DNA from: Lophius americanus
Lineage: Eukaryota > Chordata > Actinopteri > Lophiiformes > Lophiidae
Assembly: GCA_037951165.1 (NCBI GenBank)
Contig: JBBDHG010000019.1
Location: 12,068,001 to 12,132,000, forward strand
Direction of reading: 5' to 3'
DNA: 64,000 nt
Positions 12,696-22,313 of the stretch are shown here, piece by piece. Both the position numbers and the translations under genes were made by a program. The notes below the pieces were generated by a model, which saw only the letters and a list, made by a program, of their open reading frames with translations, searched no databases and was not told where the DNA came from. The stretch's first letter is position 1. Each line of letters starts with the position of its first letter.

Positions 12696-13606
12696 TGGAT
12701 AAATATATGCAATGAAGGAGCTGTCAAAACTCAAACCATAAAAATGAAATAAAATTATTTCATTTCAAAAAAATCAAACTTTTTTTAGAAACATAAAAAT
12801 ATTAAAAAACACAACAAAAACCGGTGTTAAAGATATTAAGTATAGTTTGTTAGAAACTGTCCGAAAAAGATTACCACCCCTTTCAGTCACATTAGAAAAA
12901 GTTCTAAGAAATTGTGCACAAAACCATACTTGATAAAAGTTATAGGTAAAAGTTTCAAAAGGTACATCTGCGTTTCATGGTGATGGTTGCCAGATATGGT
13001 TTGTACAAACCATGAGTACAGATGGATTGACAAACAGACATCCTGATAAGTATATCTCCCCGATCATTTTTGGATTGGGGAATTAAAGGACATCCGCTCC
13101 AAACTTACACTGCTAGAAATGCACAGCATAAAGTTCTCTTTAAGATGATTACTGGACATCTCTCCTGTAGCACTGGAGACTTGGCTAATCTGACCAAGTT
13201 AACCAAGTACCACCCACCAGTATTTAATCTGGAAATGACTCTGAAGACAAATTCCTACATTTTAAACAGTACCATATGAATAATGAAACAGGAGCTTGTT
13301 GACTAGTTTGACACGTGGGTCATTAAAACTAAGTGTCACTGTGAACAAAAAAGTAAAATAACCTTTTTAAATGAAATCAAAACAGAAATTTTGATCAGCA
13401 ATATCCCACCATTATTTAATACAACTAGATGTCAGATGGTATAGCATCACTCTGTACATGTTTTCTGCTGACTTCTAATCGATGTTGAGGTAATGACACT
13501 CTTCTTTTGAAATACTCCCATTAAGCTGTAGAGATGTGCAGAGCAATAAATACTGTTTTTACAATGGTCCTTATGCAGAAAAAAGATGTAAAGACATGTG
13601 TCTATG
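12696..13606. other. Spacer downstream of sf3b5
   Basis: AT-rich, no gene seen. The frame at about 13,070-13,279 has no recognisable features. Confidence 0.4.
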
Positions 13607-13612
13607 TTTATT
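13607..13612 (-). terminator. Likely sf3b5 polyadenylation signal
   Basis: Canonical AATAAA on the minus strand, about 175 nt past the sf3b5 stop codon. This is a normal distance for a short 3'UTR. Cleavage site not determined. Confidence 0.55.
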
Positions 13613-13786
13613 ATGTTGCATAAAAATGGGCTATAACATAGTACGAATTTTATGGTCAAAATGTTTTGAATTCTGTTTAGAGGATTACATTTATCGTGTC
13701 AGATAGAAAATCTAAACGCCCGTAGAAAAAAAATACACAGATCAGAAAAAAATCTGAAGGAAATAATTCCAGCTCCAGTGTAAAAT

Positions 13787-14047
13787 CTATGCATCATCAG
13801 GCTTGTCAGCTGGAGGTCCACATGGTTGAAGCATCTTCTCCATCAGGTTGAAGCGAACACGCGCTTTGCTCTCATTCTCAGCAACAGCGAAGTAGTTCAG
13901 CAGGTCAAAGTGTCCCATGTAGGAGCAGTAAGAGTCTCTGTGCTGATTGACCAGCCATTCCCATTTGCTGGTGTCAGCGTGACCTGTGCCAATGTACTTG
14001 GACTGAAGATGCTCCAGCTGACTGTGGATGTTGTATCTGTCTGTCAT
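13787..14047 (-). CDS. sf3b5: Splicing factor 3B subunit 5 (SF3b10)
   Basis: This 86-codon frame encodes the smallest subunit of SF3b, the U2 snRNP subcomplex that grips the branch-point region of introns during early spliceosome assembly in the nucleus. SF3B5 packs between SF3B1 and SF3B3. The product begins MTDRYNIHSQLEHLQSKY and contains 'WEWLVNQHRDSYCSYMGHFD' and the C-terminal 'MLQPCGPPADKP'. It has the same length as the human protein and differs at only a few positions, including the last few residues (DDA end). The start codon has A at -3. The coding part is one exon, as in other vertebrates, with no stops or frameshifts, so it is not a decayed retrocopy. A splice-like pair upstream suggests one 5'UTR intron. 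It is convergent with nothing visible and lies about 8 kb past the end of oprm1 on the same strand. Expression is expected to be ubiquitous. Confidence 0.97.
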   Translation of the reverse strand: MTDRYNIHSQLEHLQSKYIGTGHADTSKWEWLVNQHRDSYCSYMGHFDLLNYFAVAENESKARVRFNLMEKMLQPCGPPADKPDDA

Positions 14048-14071
14048 TCTCGCTGAGCTGTGTTACAGAGG

Positions 14072-14469
14072 CTAGTCAGAAAAGAAAGAAAATATAACAG
14101 ATATAAGTGCATTATAAATTAAATGTATTATTATTATTATTATTATTATTATATAAACCCGTGAATAGACAGACATATTACACAATAGGCAATCCCAAGT
14201 GTAGCTTTACTATTTCAACTGGATATGTGTAATTTCTGAATTGATAACCGATGGTGTGTTTGAATCGCTTTTTTAATTTAGCATCAAAAGGCTTTCGAGC
14301 GGTTTAACAACGGAACCGCTAGGCTAGCATGTTAGCCTCACATAAAAACGACGCATTGAGAAATGCCAGGTTAGCTAGCTAAGTTAGCACAAAATAGTCT
14401 CAGAGTCGTAACTTCACCAGTCAATTATAGTATGCATTGAAATATATATCATATTTAAACTATGCTCAC
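14072..14469 (-). other. sf3b5: Putative 5'UTR intron of sf3b5
   Basis: On the minus strand a donor (CATCGG|GTGAGC) lies at 14,469 and an acceptor (tttcttttctgactag|CC) at 14,072, just 24 nt before the start codon. The polypyrimidine tract is strong. The 398-bp intron contains a (TTA)n run at 14,126-14,153. Not proven by transcript evidence here. Confidence 0.6.
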
Positions 14470-14610
14470 CCGATGAAAGGAAAAGAGTTCAAAGTCGATG
14501 GTATAGGCAAATAAAGCGTAGAAGTCGACTCGGTGTTTTCCGCTAAGCGAGCAATGGAACAACCACTTCCGGTAGGTTTTCACTTTAGACTTATCCGAGG
14601 AGAAACAAAG
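14470..14610 (-). promoter_or_regulatory. sf3b5: sf3b5 promoter and first noncoding exon
   Basis: The sequence 14,565-14,572 is ACTTCCGG, a consensus ETS/GABP site as found in many TATA-less housekeeping promoters. A second CCGC/TTCC-type half site lies at about 14,537-14,542. No TATA box seen. The transcription start is probably between the ETS site and the donor at 14,470; exact position unknown. Confidence 0.55.
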
Positions 14611-14817
14611 GCTTCAGCTTTTCGTTCTCCTCTTTTTGCGCCCCATTTTGATGGCCATTATTATACTAACTCTGAAAGTTTTAATAACTCATTACACTCA
14701 AAATTCATATAAAAAAAATAAGGTAATATTTTGGGGTTTTCTGCAAGTACTCTTTATTTTACTAAACAGATGCAAACATCTATGAAAATTAAATACAAAA
14801 CCATGGGATATGTTTCA

Positions 14818-14885
14818 ATAATAATAATAATAATACATTTAATTTATAATGCACTTTACATTTGGATTAAATCTCAAAGTGCTAA
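14818..14885. repeat. (AAT)n / 'tttaatttataatgcacttt' repeat, copy 2
   Basis: Shares over 60 bp with 41,558-41,624, including the block 'atttggat.aaatctcaaag' and 'tgcta', after an (AAT)n run. It is an interspersed element with a microsatellite end. Confidence 0.8.
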
Positions 14886-15104
14886 ATGTGACCATGGTTC
14901 AAATTTGTTGGACTGAAAATAATCTATCTTGGTTTTACAGTGTCAGTACATTGTGTATGACTATTCTAAAGCCATCTGATTCTTGGTTGACCTCAGTAAA
15001 CCTTAGTGCCAGATTAGACCTAAATTTATACATAAGTCCTTAGCTACATGACAAAACATTAGGCGTGTCTGTGATCTGTGTGTATTGCCACACTGTGCCT
15101 TAAG
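14886..15104. other. Spacer, no gene seen
   Basis: No supported feature. Confidence 0.35.
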
Positions 15105-15400
15105 AATGTGTTGTTATGCTGTGTGACACCTGCATGGTTAGCCCATCACCATCAGTTGATGTCATTAAAAGTCTGTCTCCATCCATCTAGTTCTCTTGTG
15201 CTGGTGGTTTGCACTACCTCCACCTCCCCATCTCAACATAGTTCTCGCAGATTCATTAGCTTCATCATTCACCAGCCTCAGAGTCATCAGCCACCATCAC
15301 CAGTATCAAGACTCCAATGGGGGGATAATCCGTGCTGCTGCTCTTCGGTCTCAATCTCCCTGAAGAGTCTGAACGCCTAATACTTTCTAATTAATTATCA
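15105..15400 (+). repeat. Dispersed repeat, copy 2
   Basis: Plus-strand copy of the element at 2,075-2,515; see that entry for shared blocks. The AT-rich end with 'tatcacacat' is conserved. The 100-codon open frame here has no support as a gene. Confidence 0.6.
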
Positions 15401-16147
15401 CACATAATTTATTGTAACAAATTATTCATCTTTTCTTCATTTCAAGTCTTCTCTGGTCGAAATACAGCAGGAAATAATCACTAATACAAGTAACATAACA
15501 ATGGTTTTATGATATCTTACAGATATGTTTTTGTCATTGAAAATAATTTCCAGAATCAATGTACATCTCAAAATATTTGAGGTGGGTGAGGTTTAAACTA
15601 AAATAACTCCTTCCCAGCTGTTGTGTAGTTAACTTAGTGTACATGAAACGTTTTGAGAAGTAGCTGAGAGATCTATCAACCCCTTCCCTTTCCTGCAGCC
15701 GAAACTACACATGCCATAACATCAATGTTTACTTTGAGATGGATGAAGGATCACAGTCAAAGGAGCACTTGTGCAATTTATCATTCTGTGTGGTTTAAGA
15801 GATGAAGCCGGACTATATCTTCAATCCCTTGTCATAAGAAAAGCTTAATGAACAAAGGGGGCACAAGACAGTTGAGAAGATGTGAGATTTCTATAGGAAT
15901 GAGCATAAAGACACAATTAAAACACCGAATGTAATTAGTCACTGGAGGCAGAAGACAAGGAGTTGGGTGTGGAGTTGTTCATGCAACCGGTTACATTGTG
16001 CTACCTTTTCCATGATCTGTATACGCTTGACTGTGTTGGTCATTTTCTCTTTCCATTTCACTTGAGTGCAGCAATCAAGTCAAATGGAAACGGTAGTGCA
16101 TTTCCCTCAGCAGACTGAGGTACTGCCTTTAGGTGAGAATAAGAGCG
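15401..16147. other. Intergenic, no gene seen
   Basis: No supported coding exon. Confidence 0.4.
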
Positions 16148-16292
16148 TGAATGATTGTCTGTCTTCATTTGTCAGCGCTGGAATGAACTGTTGAATTTTC
16201 CAGGGTGTACCCTGAATCTCGACAAATGTCAGCTGGAATAGCCTCCAGCCCCCAACATGACACTGAACAGGATAAGCGGTTGCAGAAAATGG
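16148..16292 (+). repeat. Fish LINE-derived 3' tail fragment
   Basis: Contains 'cagggtgtaccctgaatctc', 'gtcagctggaatagcctcca' and 'aggataagcggttgcagaaa' followed by atggatg. These are the diagnostic blocks of a very common teleost repeat. A minus-strand copy lies at 36,953-37,118. Confidence 0.8.
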
Positions 16293-18559
16293 ATGTCAGC
16301 GAGATCGCTGTGACTTAAGGGTAACTTTGTAAATTTTCTTTCAGTCATTAAGTATCATAGAGATTAACGGCTATGAGGCTCTGGCATAAAAGATTTCGTT
16401 TTGGTGCATTGATGGAATACTCATGCAGAGTAGTGTACATGTACTGTATGTGCATGTCTGCATGAGAAAGTTTACTGTAGATTCAGTGTACTTACTTTCC
16501 CTCTCTGTCCTTGTTTTTGCACTCGTCCATCAAACAGATGGATGCGCATGTTTTTCTGCAGAGTCACATAATGAAGTAATGGTAACAGGGGGCTGATCGT
16601 CAAACTTTTGATAGCCAGTGTTTTAGTGTGCCGACCTGAGAAGTGCAGAGCAAAGCACAAGCAGGATGAGATGGTAATGAAATCAGGTGGATGGATGGGA
16701 TTATTGCCTGACTGGATAGCTCCTGTGCCTCATAGTGCTGCTGAGTGATAGCCCAGTAAAAATGGAGTTTCAGTGATTTAAACCCAGTGCCAAAGATGGA
16801 ACCAATGGCCAACCAACAGAAGTCCAAGTTTGAGAGAGAGAGAGCACAAGTAGAAACAAAATACACCCTGTGGGGTTTTCACGGCGATGGTTGGTTGGTC
16901 GACGGACAAAAGAGACGGATCGTCGGTCAGCTGTCAAGCGTGATAACTTCTTACTGAATGGCCGCTTAATTAGTGGACAGATTGTCGAGGTGGATGGCGG
17001 CATTCCAGGAGCCTGTGGTCTGCCTCACTCGTTCGTTTGGGGACTAGCTCAACCAACCGGTTTGTTTATGCGGATTACTTCCTTTCTATTTTCTCAGGAA
17101 AATCCATGATTTTAATTTCCCTACCACCCCTGAGATTCTCTCCAGCATGCACCGCTCATCCTCCGGGTCTGCTGTGAGTCACAACAGAAAAATGCTGAGC
17201 TCCTTTTGGTCATATGCTGGGAGATAGTTAGCCATTCATCTTGTTGCATAATTACTAGAAGAAACAACTGATATATGTCAGTAATAGTTCACTGGGATAT
17301 CCAGAACTCACAATCTCACGCCTTCATGCACTTTCTGTTTCGGGATTCAGAAAGGATTTGTGTTTATTTGCTGAGCAGAGCCTGTTTTTTGGAGGTTTTA
17401 CTTATTACCTGAGCTGAGCCACTAGCTGTGACGAAGACAAAACATGATGCTTGTCTTTGGCGTTGAAGCAGATGAATAATGTATAGTATAAAGCAGTTAA
17501 CAACCTCTGGAGCACTGAATGGCCGACGCATACAAATAACAATCACACTTTCTACAATGGCAGACAAAGCCACAAATCTCATTATTTGGGCCAGATAATG
17601 TGACATGATGTACATGATGTACAAAAAGTAATCAATGGTGTCAGGTCATTAATACATACGTAGTGAACATGTGTGCGGACTAGTTATCAACCTGCATCAT
17701 AATAAGATGATCAACCTTAACAAACATGTCCAATCTACACAGAACATTTACAGAATGTATACATTTGCATAAGCAGCAGCAAGGATCCATACTGGGCAAA
17801 GAAATGGATCAACATGATCATATTTCTGCAGGAAAATATGTGTGCAAGAAAATATTTTTCAATCTTCAGACTCTTCTCAAGATAGGAGTTACTTTGTGGT
17901 TTGGTTGTCTAGGTATCTGTATAGACGAGACAGACTCCAGAGCATCATGGCTGACTGAAAGTGTTGTCTCTGCAGGAACCGGTGACATTTAGCAGCACTT
18001 AAAAGTAATCGCGATGACAGGAATCATTATGCTGCCAACCCCAATATCATGATGCCAGTCTCTGCTACGAACCACAAGGTAGAGGTGAAAGCATGGAGCT
18101 GATTATGATTTTCTCACACAGAATTCAACGGATGTACTTCTTGCACACACCATATGCATATAAATACACAATTAAAATATACAAACATTCAATCCACAGT
18201 GACCTTAGATTTTCTGGGTTAATAACTGACCTTTTAAAAACATTTTTATTTTGAAGTGAGCTTCTGTCACAAACTTTCCTGAATATTAGAAATAGCCTTT
18301 ATAAATCACTTGACTTACTTTACTGCAGTCATACCACCCCCCTGGCCAGAAGAAGAAAATAAAGTGATTGAAACAGGTTTCAGCCAGCTTTAGTGTCCTC
18401 ACTTCATCTTGACAGAGTGATATATATATCGCACCGTGTCTATCCAGGTGACACTCACTGAGTGAGGGCGGAGGGTCAGAGGAGGATAGCTAAAAAGAGT
18501 CACACTTTCCCTTAAAACAAGGGTGTGGGGGGGGGGGTAAAATATGGCCTGACCTCTGT
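16293..18559. other. Intergenic, no gene seen
   Basis: Only short frames without domains. A short GA run lies at about 16,830-16,845. Confidence 0.4.
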
Positions 18560-18975
18560 CATTTTAATCCCTGAAAAGTCTGGGATATTATGGAATCACA
18601 GTCAAAGTGTTAAAGCTATAGCACAAAAACTTTGTCATGGACCTTTCTGAAATTTAATACCTCCATAGACCTTAGTGCGAGGAAGAAGTGGATTGATTTT
18701 AGGAATGGTTTCTACTAAATCTAACTGTTGGTTTGATTCAGTCCAAAATTTAGTGCATATGAATCGACTCGAAGATATCTATCTTGTATATGTACTATTT
18801 TACTCCAATAGTTCAATAGTTCAAACATAATAGTTTACTCACCGGGGTGAAAAACACTGTTTTTCGGACATAACTTCATGTTTACTTTGAGGAGTTCTAT
18901 CAGGGGGATTGCTTGTACAACATTCGGGGCTTTTCGGGGATATACGCGCACTGTCGGGGATGATGGCATAGGCCT
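18560..18975 (+). repeat. Unnamed dispersed repeat, copy 1
   Basis: Shares ordered blocks with 54,785-55,190: 'gatattatggaatcac', 'catagaccttag' plus 'gaggaagaa', 'catatgaatcgac', 'gatatctatcttgta', and 'cagggggatt' plus 'gtacaac'. A minus-strand copy lies at 27,285-27,575. No coding capacity. Confidence 0.75.
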
Positions 18976-20136
18976 AATTTATGATTTCTTCACTTTCAGT
19001 GAACATGATGACATAAGTGTCAAATAGTTTAAATGCTGTGGAACATTACTTATGTAGAGTTATCCTTCAAATTGATATTAAGTTCCCAAGTAAGAATTCT
19101 ATTGGGTGAACTTTTTACTAAAGGTATGTTCACTTCATTTAACAATTTCAATGGTATAAAAAGATACCCTGTATGATATAACCAGTAACACATTTGGGCA
19201 AAATATAATATAAAAGAAGTTGAGCAAGAATTGTTGTAATTCCTCGTGAATAAGTACCTTATAAATTTCGATGTACGCCTTGGAATTAAATTATAATATC
19301 TTCAAATTAGGAAAAAAAAATATATATGACATAACTGATCCCTGCGGCATTTCCTCTTTAACTTCAGAAAGGTCTTCCGCTTGATCAAATTGATTTAATT
19401 TATATCACCCTAATTTTCGTTTATCGAGAAATAGGCGTGGATTCTTATGGATTAAATCGTTTGATTACCTAAAATTTAACAAATTGAAATACCCAATTGC
19501 ATAAAACTATAAAATGTTATTACATAAGCCATATTTCACTGCAAAGAAAAAAATGATGGATGTATAAAACATACTCTTTGAGCCCTAAATGTCAATCTTA
19601 TCAAGCTCCACTTGAGTTTTCAGAATTAAAGGGTTCCTCTGAGGAAAGTGCCAAAGACAAAAATCATTTCCCCCCTCATATCGGGCTAAATGCAGGTATA
19701 AATTTCAGTTTACAGTCTCCGGAGGTCTGGTGTTGCAGATGCTGGCTCATTGGTATTGCAGAGAATAGTATGTTAATCTTATTAGTTACACTAATACAAT
19801 TGCAAAGTAAAATGATGTAATGCAGCACTATATGGCTCAAATATAGAGATCACATCATTTCACCATAATAGGATGCTTTACTCTTCTGTAAACATCTGAA
19901 AATAACCTATGGTCTCAGAAGTAACAAGTTATGGATGAGTGAATGCCTCGTACTGACGGTTGCTGGAATTGAGTTATAGCCTGTATCCGTACAAGAAATA
20001 TTTTCCTCATGATTCAGTTTTACTGCAGGTTACCGCTCCTTAGCTCTGAGCGGCCACAAAGAAAAGCTTCACAGGAGCTGCGATGGTTCAGGTCCAAACT
20101 GGATGGCAAGGACAGAATAGTAAAGCAATTACTATT
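18976..20136. other. AT-rich spacer downstream of oprm1
   Basis: No supported gene. Confidence 0.35.
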
Positions 20137-20184
20137 TTATTGAGATTAAATGAAAAGGGCATTCAGTGGGATTAAGAAGTGTAT

Positions 20185-20697
20185 TTTATTCCATTGCACA
20201 AATTAACAGTATATTTATATGCATTGTATTACATGGTGGTATAGAGTAGAAATCATATATGTACATAAGGTTACAAGAATAAAAGAGGCTGCAGTTCAAT
20301 GCATCATTGAGTCGTAAATCGTATAAACAAGTAAATTATACCAAGGAGAGTTTCATATATACAGCTCATCAAACTGTTTTAATTAATCCACTAACCCTAA
20401 CCCCAACCCTAATTAGAACACTCTGTTCTCTAAGATGGACCAAATGTTGCTTTTTATGCCATGCAGTGTGTTTTTTAAAATCATTTTTAGCTTTCTTATA
20501 AATCAGAATGATTACTTTATAGATCTATGATATCTATGCGAACAGAAACAAACTTCTCCAACCTTGTGGCACAATTCATTTATCTGGCTAAAGCGAAAAA
20601 GAGACTGTATACTGTACACATACGCACCTGACGTTTATTTTGTAAAGCCAACCTTTACAACAATTAACAGTGTACACCTATAGTTTCCTGCTTTATT
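20185..20697 (-). terminator. oprm1: Candidate oprm1 polyadenylation signals
   Basis: AATAAA hexamers on the minus strand at 20,692-20,697 and 20,185-20,190 are the first reasonable ones past the oprm1 stop. They would give a 3'UTR of about 1.6-2.1 kb. Which one, if either, is used cannot be told from sequence. Confidence 0.3.
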
Positions 20698-22217
20698 GTT
20701 CTGAAATGTTTTATGCGGCCACAAAACGTAATAATTGTCCCATGTTTTTTTTGTTGTTGATGAATCAGAGTTTTTCAAAAGGAAGCCATGTTTTAGACTT
20801 GTTTAAGGTTGCCTGAAATAGCTGGCATAAGAAAAATGTATGTGAGGTTATATTCTTTTGAAAATATTAAAACCGATGAAAGGATAAGCTGATGCTATGT
20901 ACAGCTTGACATTGTGATGTAATATTTTTTACAATTTATGAAGTTAAACTCTGCATAAATGTTGGATTTCACAATTTTCACAAAATGCTTTCTTTTTTTT
21001 TTCAATATGTGAGAAGATATAGCTGAAACACAATGACATGCTGCTCCGCCATCATTATTAGAAATCATTTTCTGGGAATCACATTCATTAATTTTTCTGG
21101 GAAAAGAAACAAAACATCAGCTTTTTTTTACAGTATTTTACATGGGAGATAATACAATCATGTCCATGTTACAGAATGTTACTGATACACAGAGTATCAA
21201 GTAGAGCTACTGTAAAGGCCACTGGCAAGTATACAAGTATATAGATATGTAGAGCACAGCACGACTCATAAGCACAAGCAAATCTAAAGATCTATGCTCA
21301 AACCTCTTTGGGTCACATGTGAGTCTATTTAATACCATACGTCATGTAAAGGCTGTTATGCTGCAGTTAGCCGTGCATTGATAGTACAATATGTTCACAC
21401 GTTATACACTAAAAGCATGTCCTGTGTGCTGTACAAACAGGTTGATCCATTGTTCAGTGTGAACATCACAACTGGCTTTCCTCATGTACATTCAGAAGTT
21501 TTTCACATTTTGCAGAGAGGACACACGGTCCTCTGTGTCATAGCAGTGAAATGTCCAACAACAAGGTAGAAAAAAGGAGACAAAGGCAGAGGAAATGGAT
21601 GGAAAGAGCAAAATGGAGACTTAAGATGCAGCAATTCCAACAAAGACCAAAACTGCATTAGGTACTTTTCCTTCTAAAGATGCAGACTCTTGAAAAAAGA
21701 AAAAATCACTCAAATCAATCATGGTGTGGCATCATAGGAACTCTGCAAAGATAGTACTATTCATTGAACGCTATTTAAACTTATAAGATGTGTGAAAGAA
21801 TCGGGTTTGGATAGGAAACTTGCATCAATGAGGCAGCTTCTTTTTGACAGAAAATTGAGAAAAGAACAAAGAAGTAGCTTCTATAAATCTGTCTACACAG
21901 GTCTTCTTTTGCCGCACATAGTCAGTCGTAAATGGTCATGGTGATAATAACAATATTAAATACAAGATTAAAGTTTTGTGAAGTTGTAATAGTGTGAATG
22001 CACGATTAAGTGCTCCATCTTCTATTGTATTGATGCGTCTTGTTCTCGTTAGTCTAGCCTGACCCATTTCTGTTTCCCTTTCTGTGAGAGTGCAAGTCGT
22101 GCACAGAAATGAGTTAATTAACATTAGGCCCGTGCTAATGAAGAGCTGCAGTTACGCATCATCCAAATAGTCTGTACTACTGAGCCTTAATCTTTTCCTG
22201 GATTGTTGCGGGTGTGG

Positions 22218-22307
22218 TCAGAGTCCTGTAGTGATCTGCGTGATCTCCGAGTTGGGATCGTCGTTGGCCATGCAGCGAGAGTCCACCGATGACCCTTCCA
22301 TGGCTAG
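22218..22307 (-). other. oprm1: Putative stop-codon readthrough extension of oprm1 (29 codons)
   Basis: Directly after the TGA at 22,308-22,310 the sequence is CTAG, forming the UGA-CUAG readthrough context known from OPRK1 and OPRL1. Then 29 in-frame sense codons run to a second TGA at 22,218-22,220. The segment begins LAMEGSSVDSRC and ends EITQITTGL. Its GC content is about 57 percent and about 72 percent at third positions by my count, higher than the AT-rich flanks. The final Thr-Gly-Leu fits a class I PDZ ligand (S/T-x-hydrophobic). Translation of this segment is inferred, not shown. Confidence 0.6.
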
Positions 22308-22313
22308 TCATAC
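22308..22313 (-). CDS. oprm1: oprm1 exon 6: last residue (Val388) and stop
   Basis: Acceptor ttttctttctacag|GTATGA. Joined in phase 0 to the CAG of exon 5 it gives Gln-Val-stop. The mammalian gene also splices right after the equivalent Gln, then adds a longer last exon. If exon 5 is not spliced at its donor, the tail would instead read Val-Asp-Ile-Ile-stop from intron 5 (stop at about 24,013). Confidence 0.75.
   Translation of the reverse strand, partial: V

Noticed and set aside
13070..13279. 69-codon plus-strand frame downstream of sf3b5
   Set aside because: No domain, no splice context, no conservation clue.
20391..20412. Interstitial telomere repeat (CTAACCCTAACCCCAACCCT)
   Set aside because: Only three imperfect units; too short to mean anything.
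22218..22301. Separate small gene starting at the ATG at 22,301
   Set aside because: The frame is continuous and in phase with oprm1 through a UGA-CUAG context, so an extension is the simpler reading. Use of a cryptic acceptor (gactag|CC) would shift it out of this frame.
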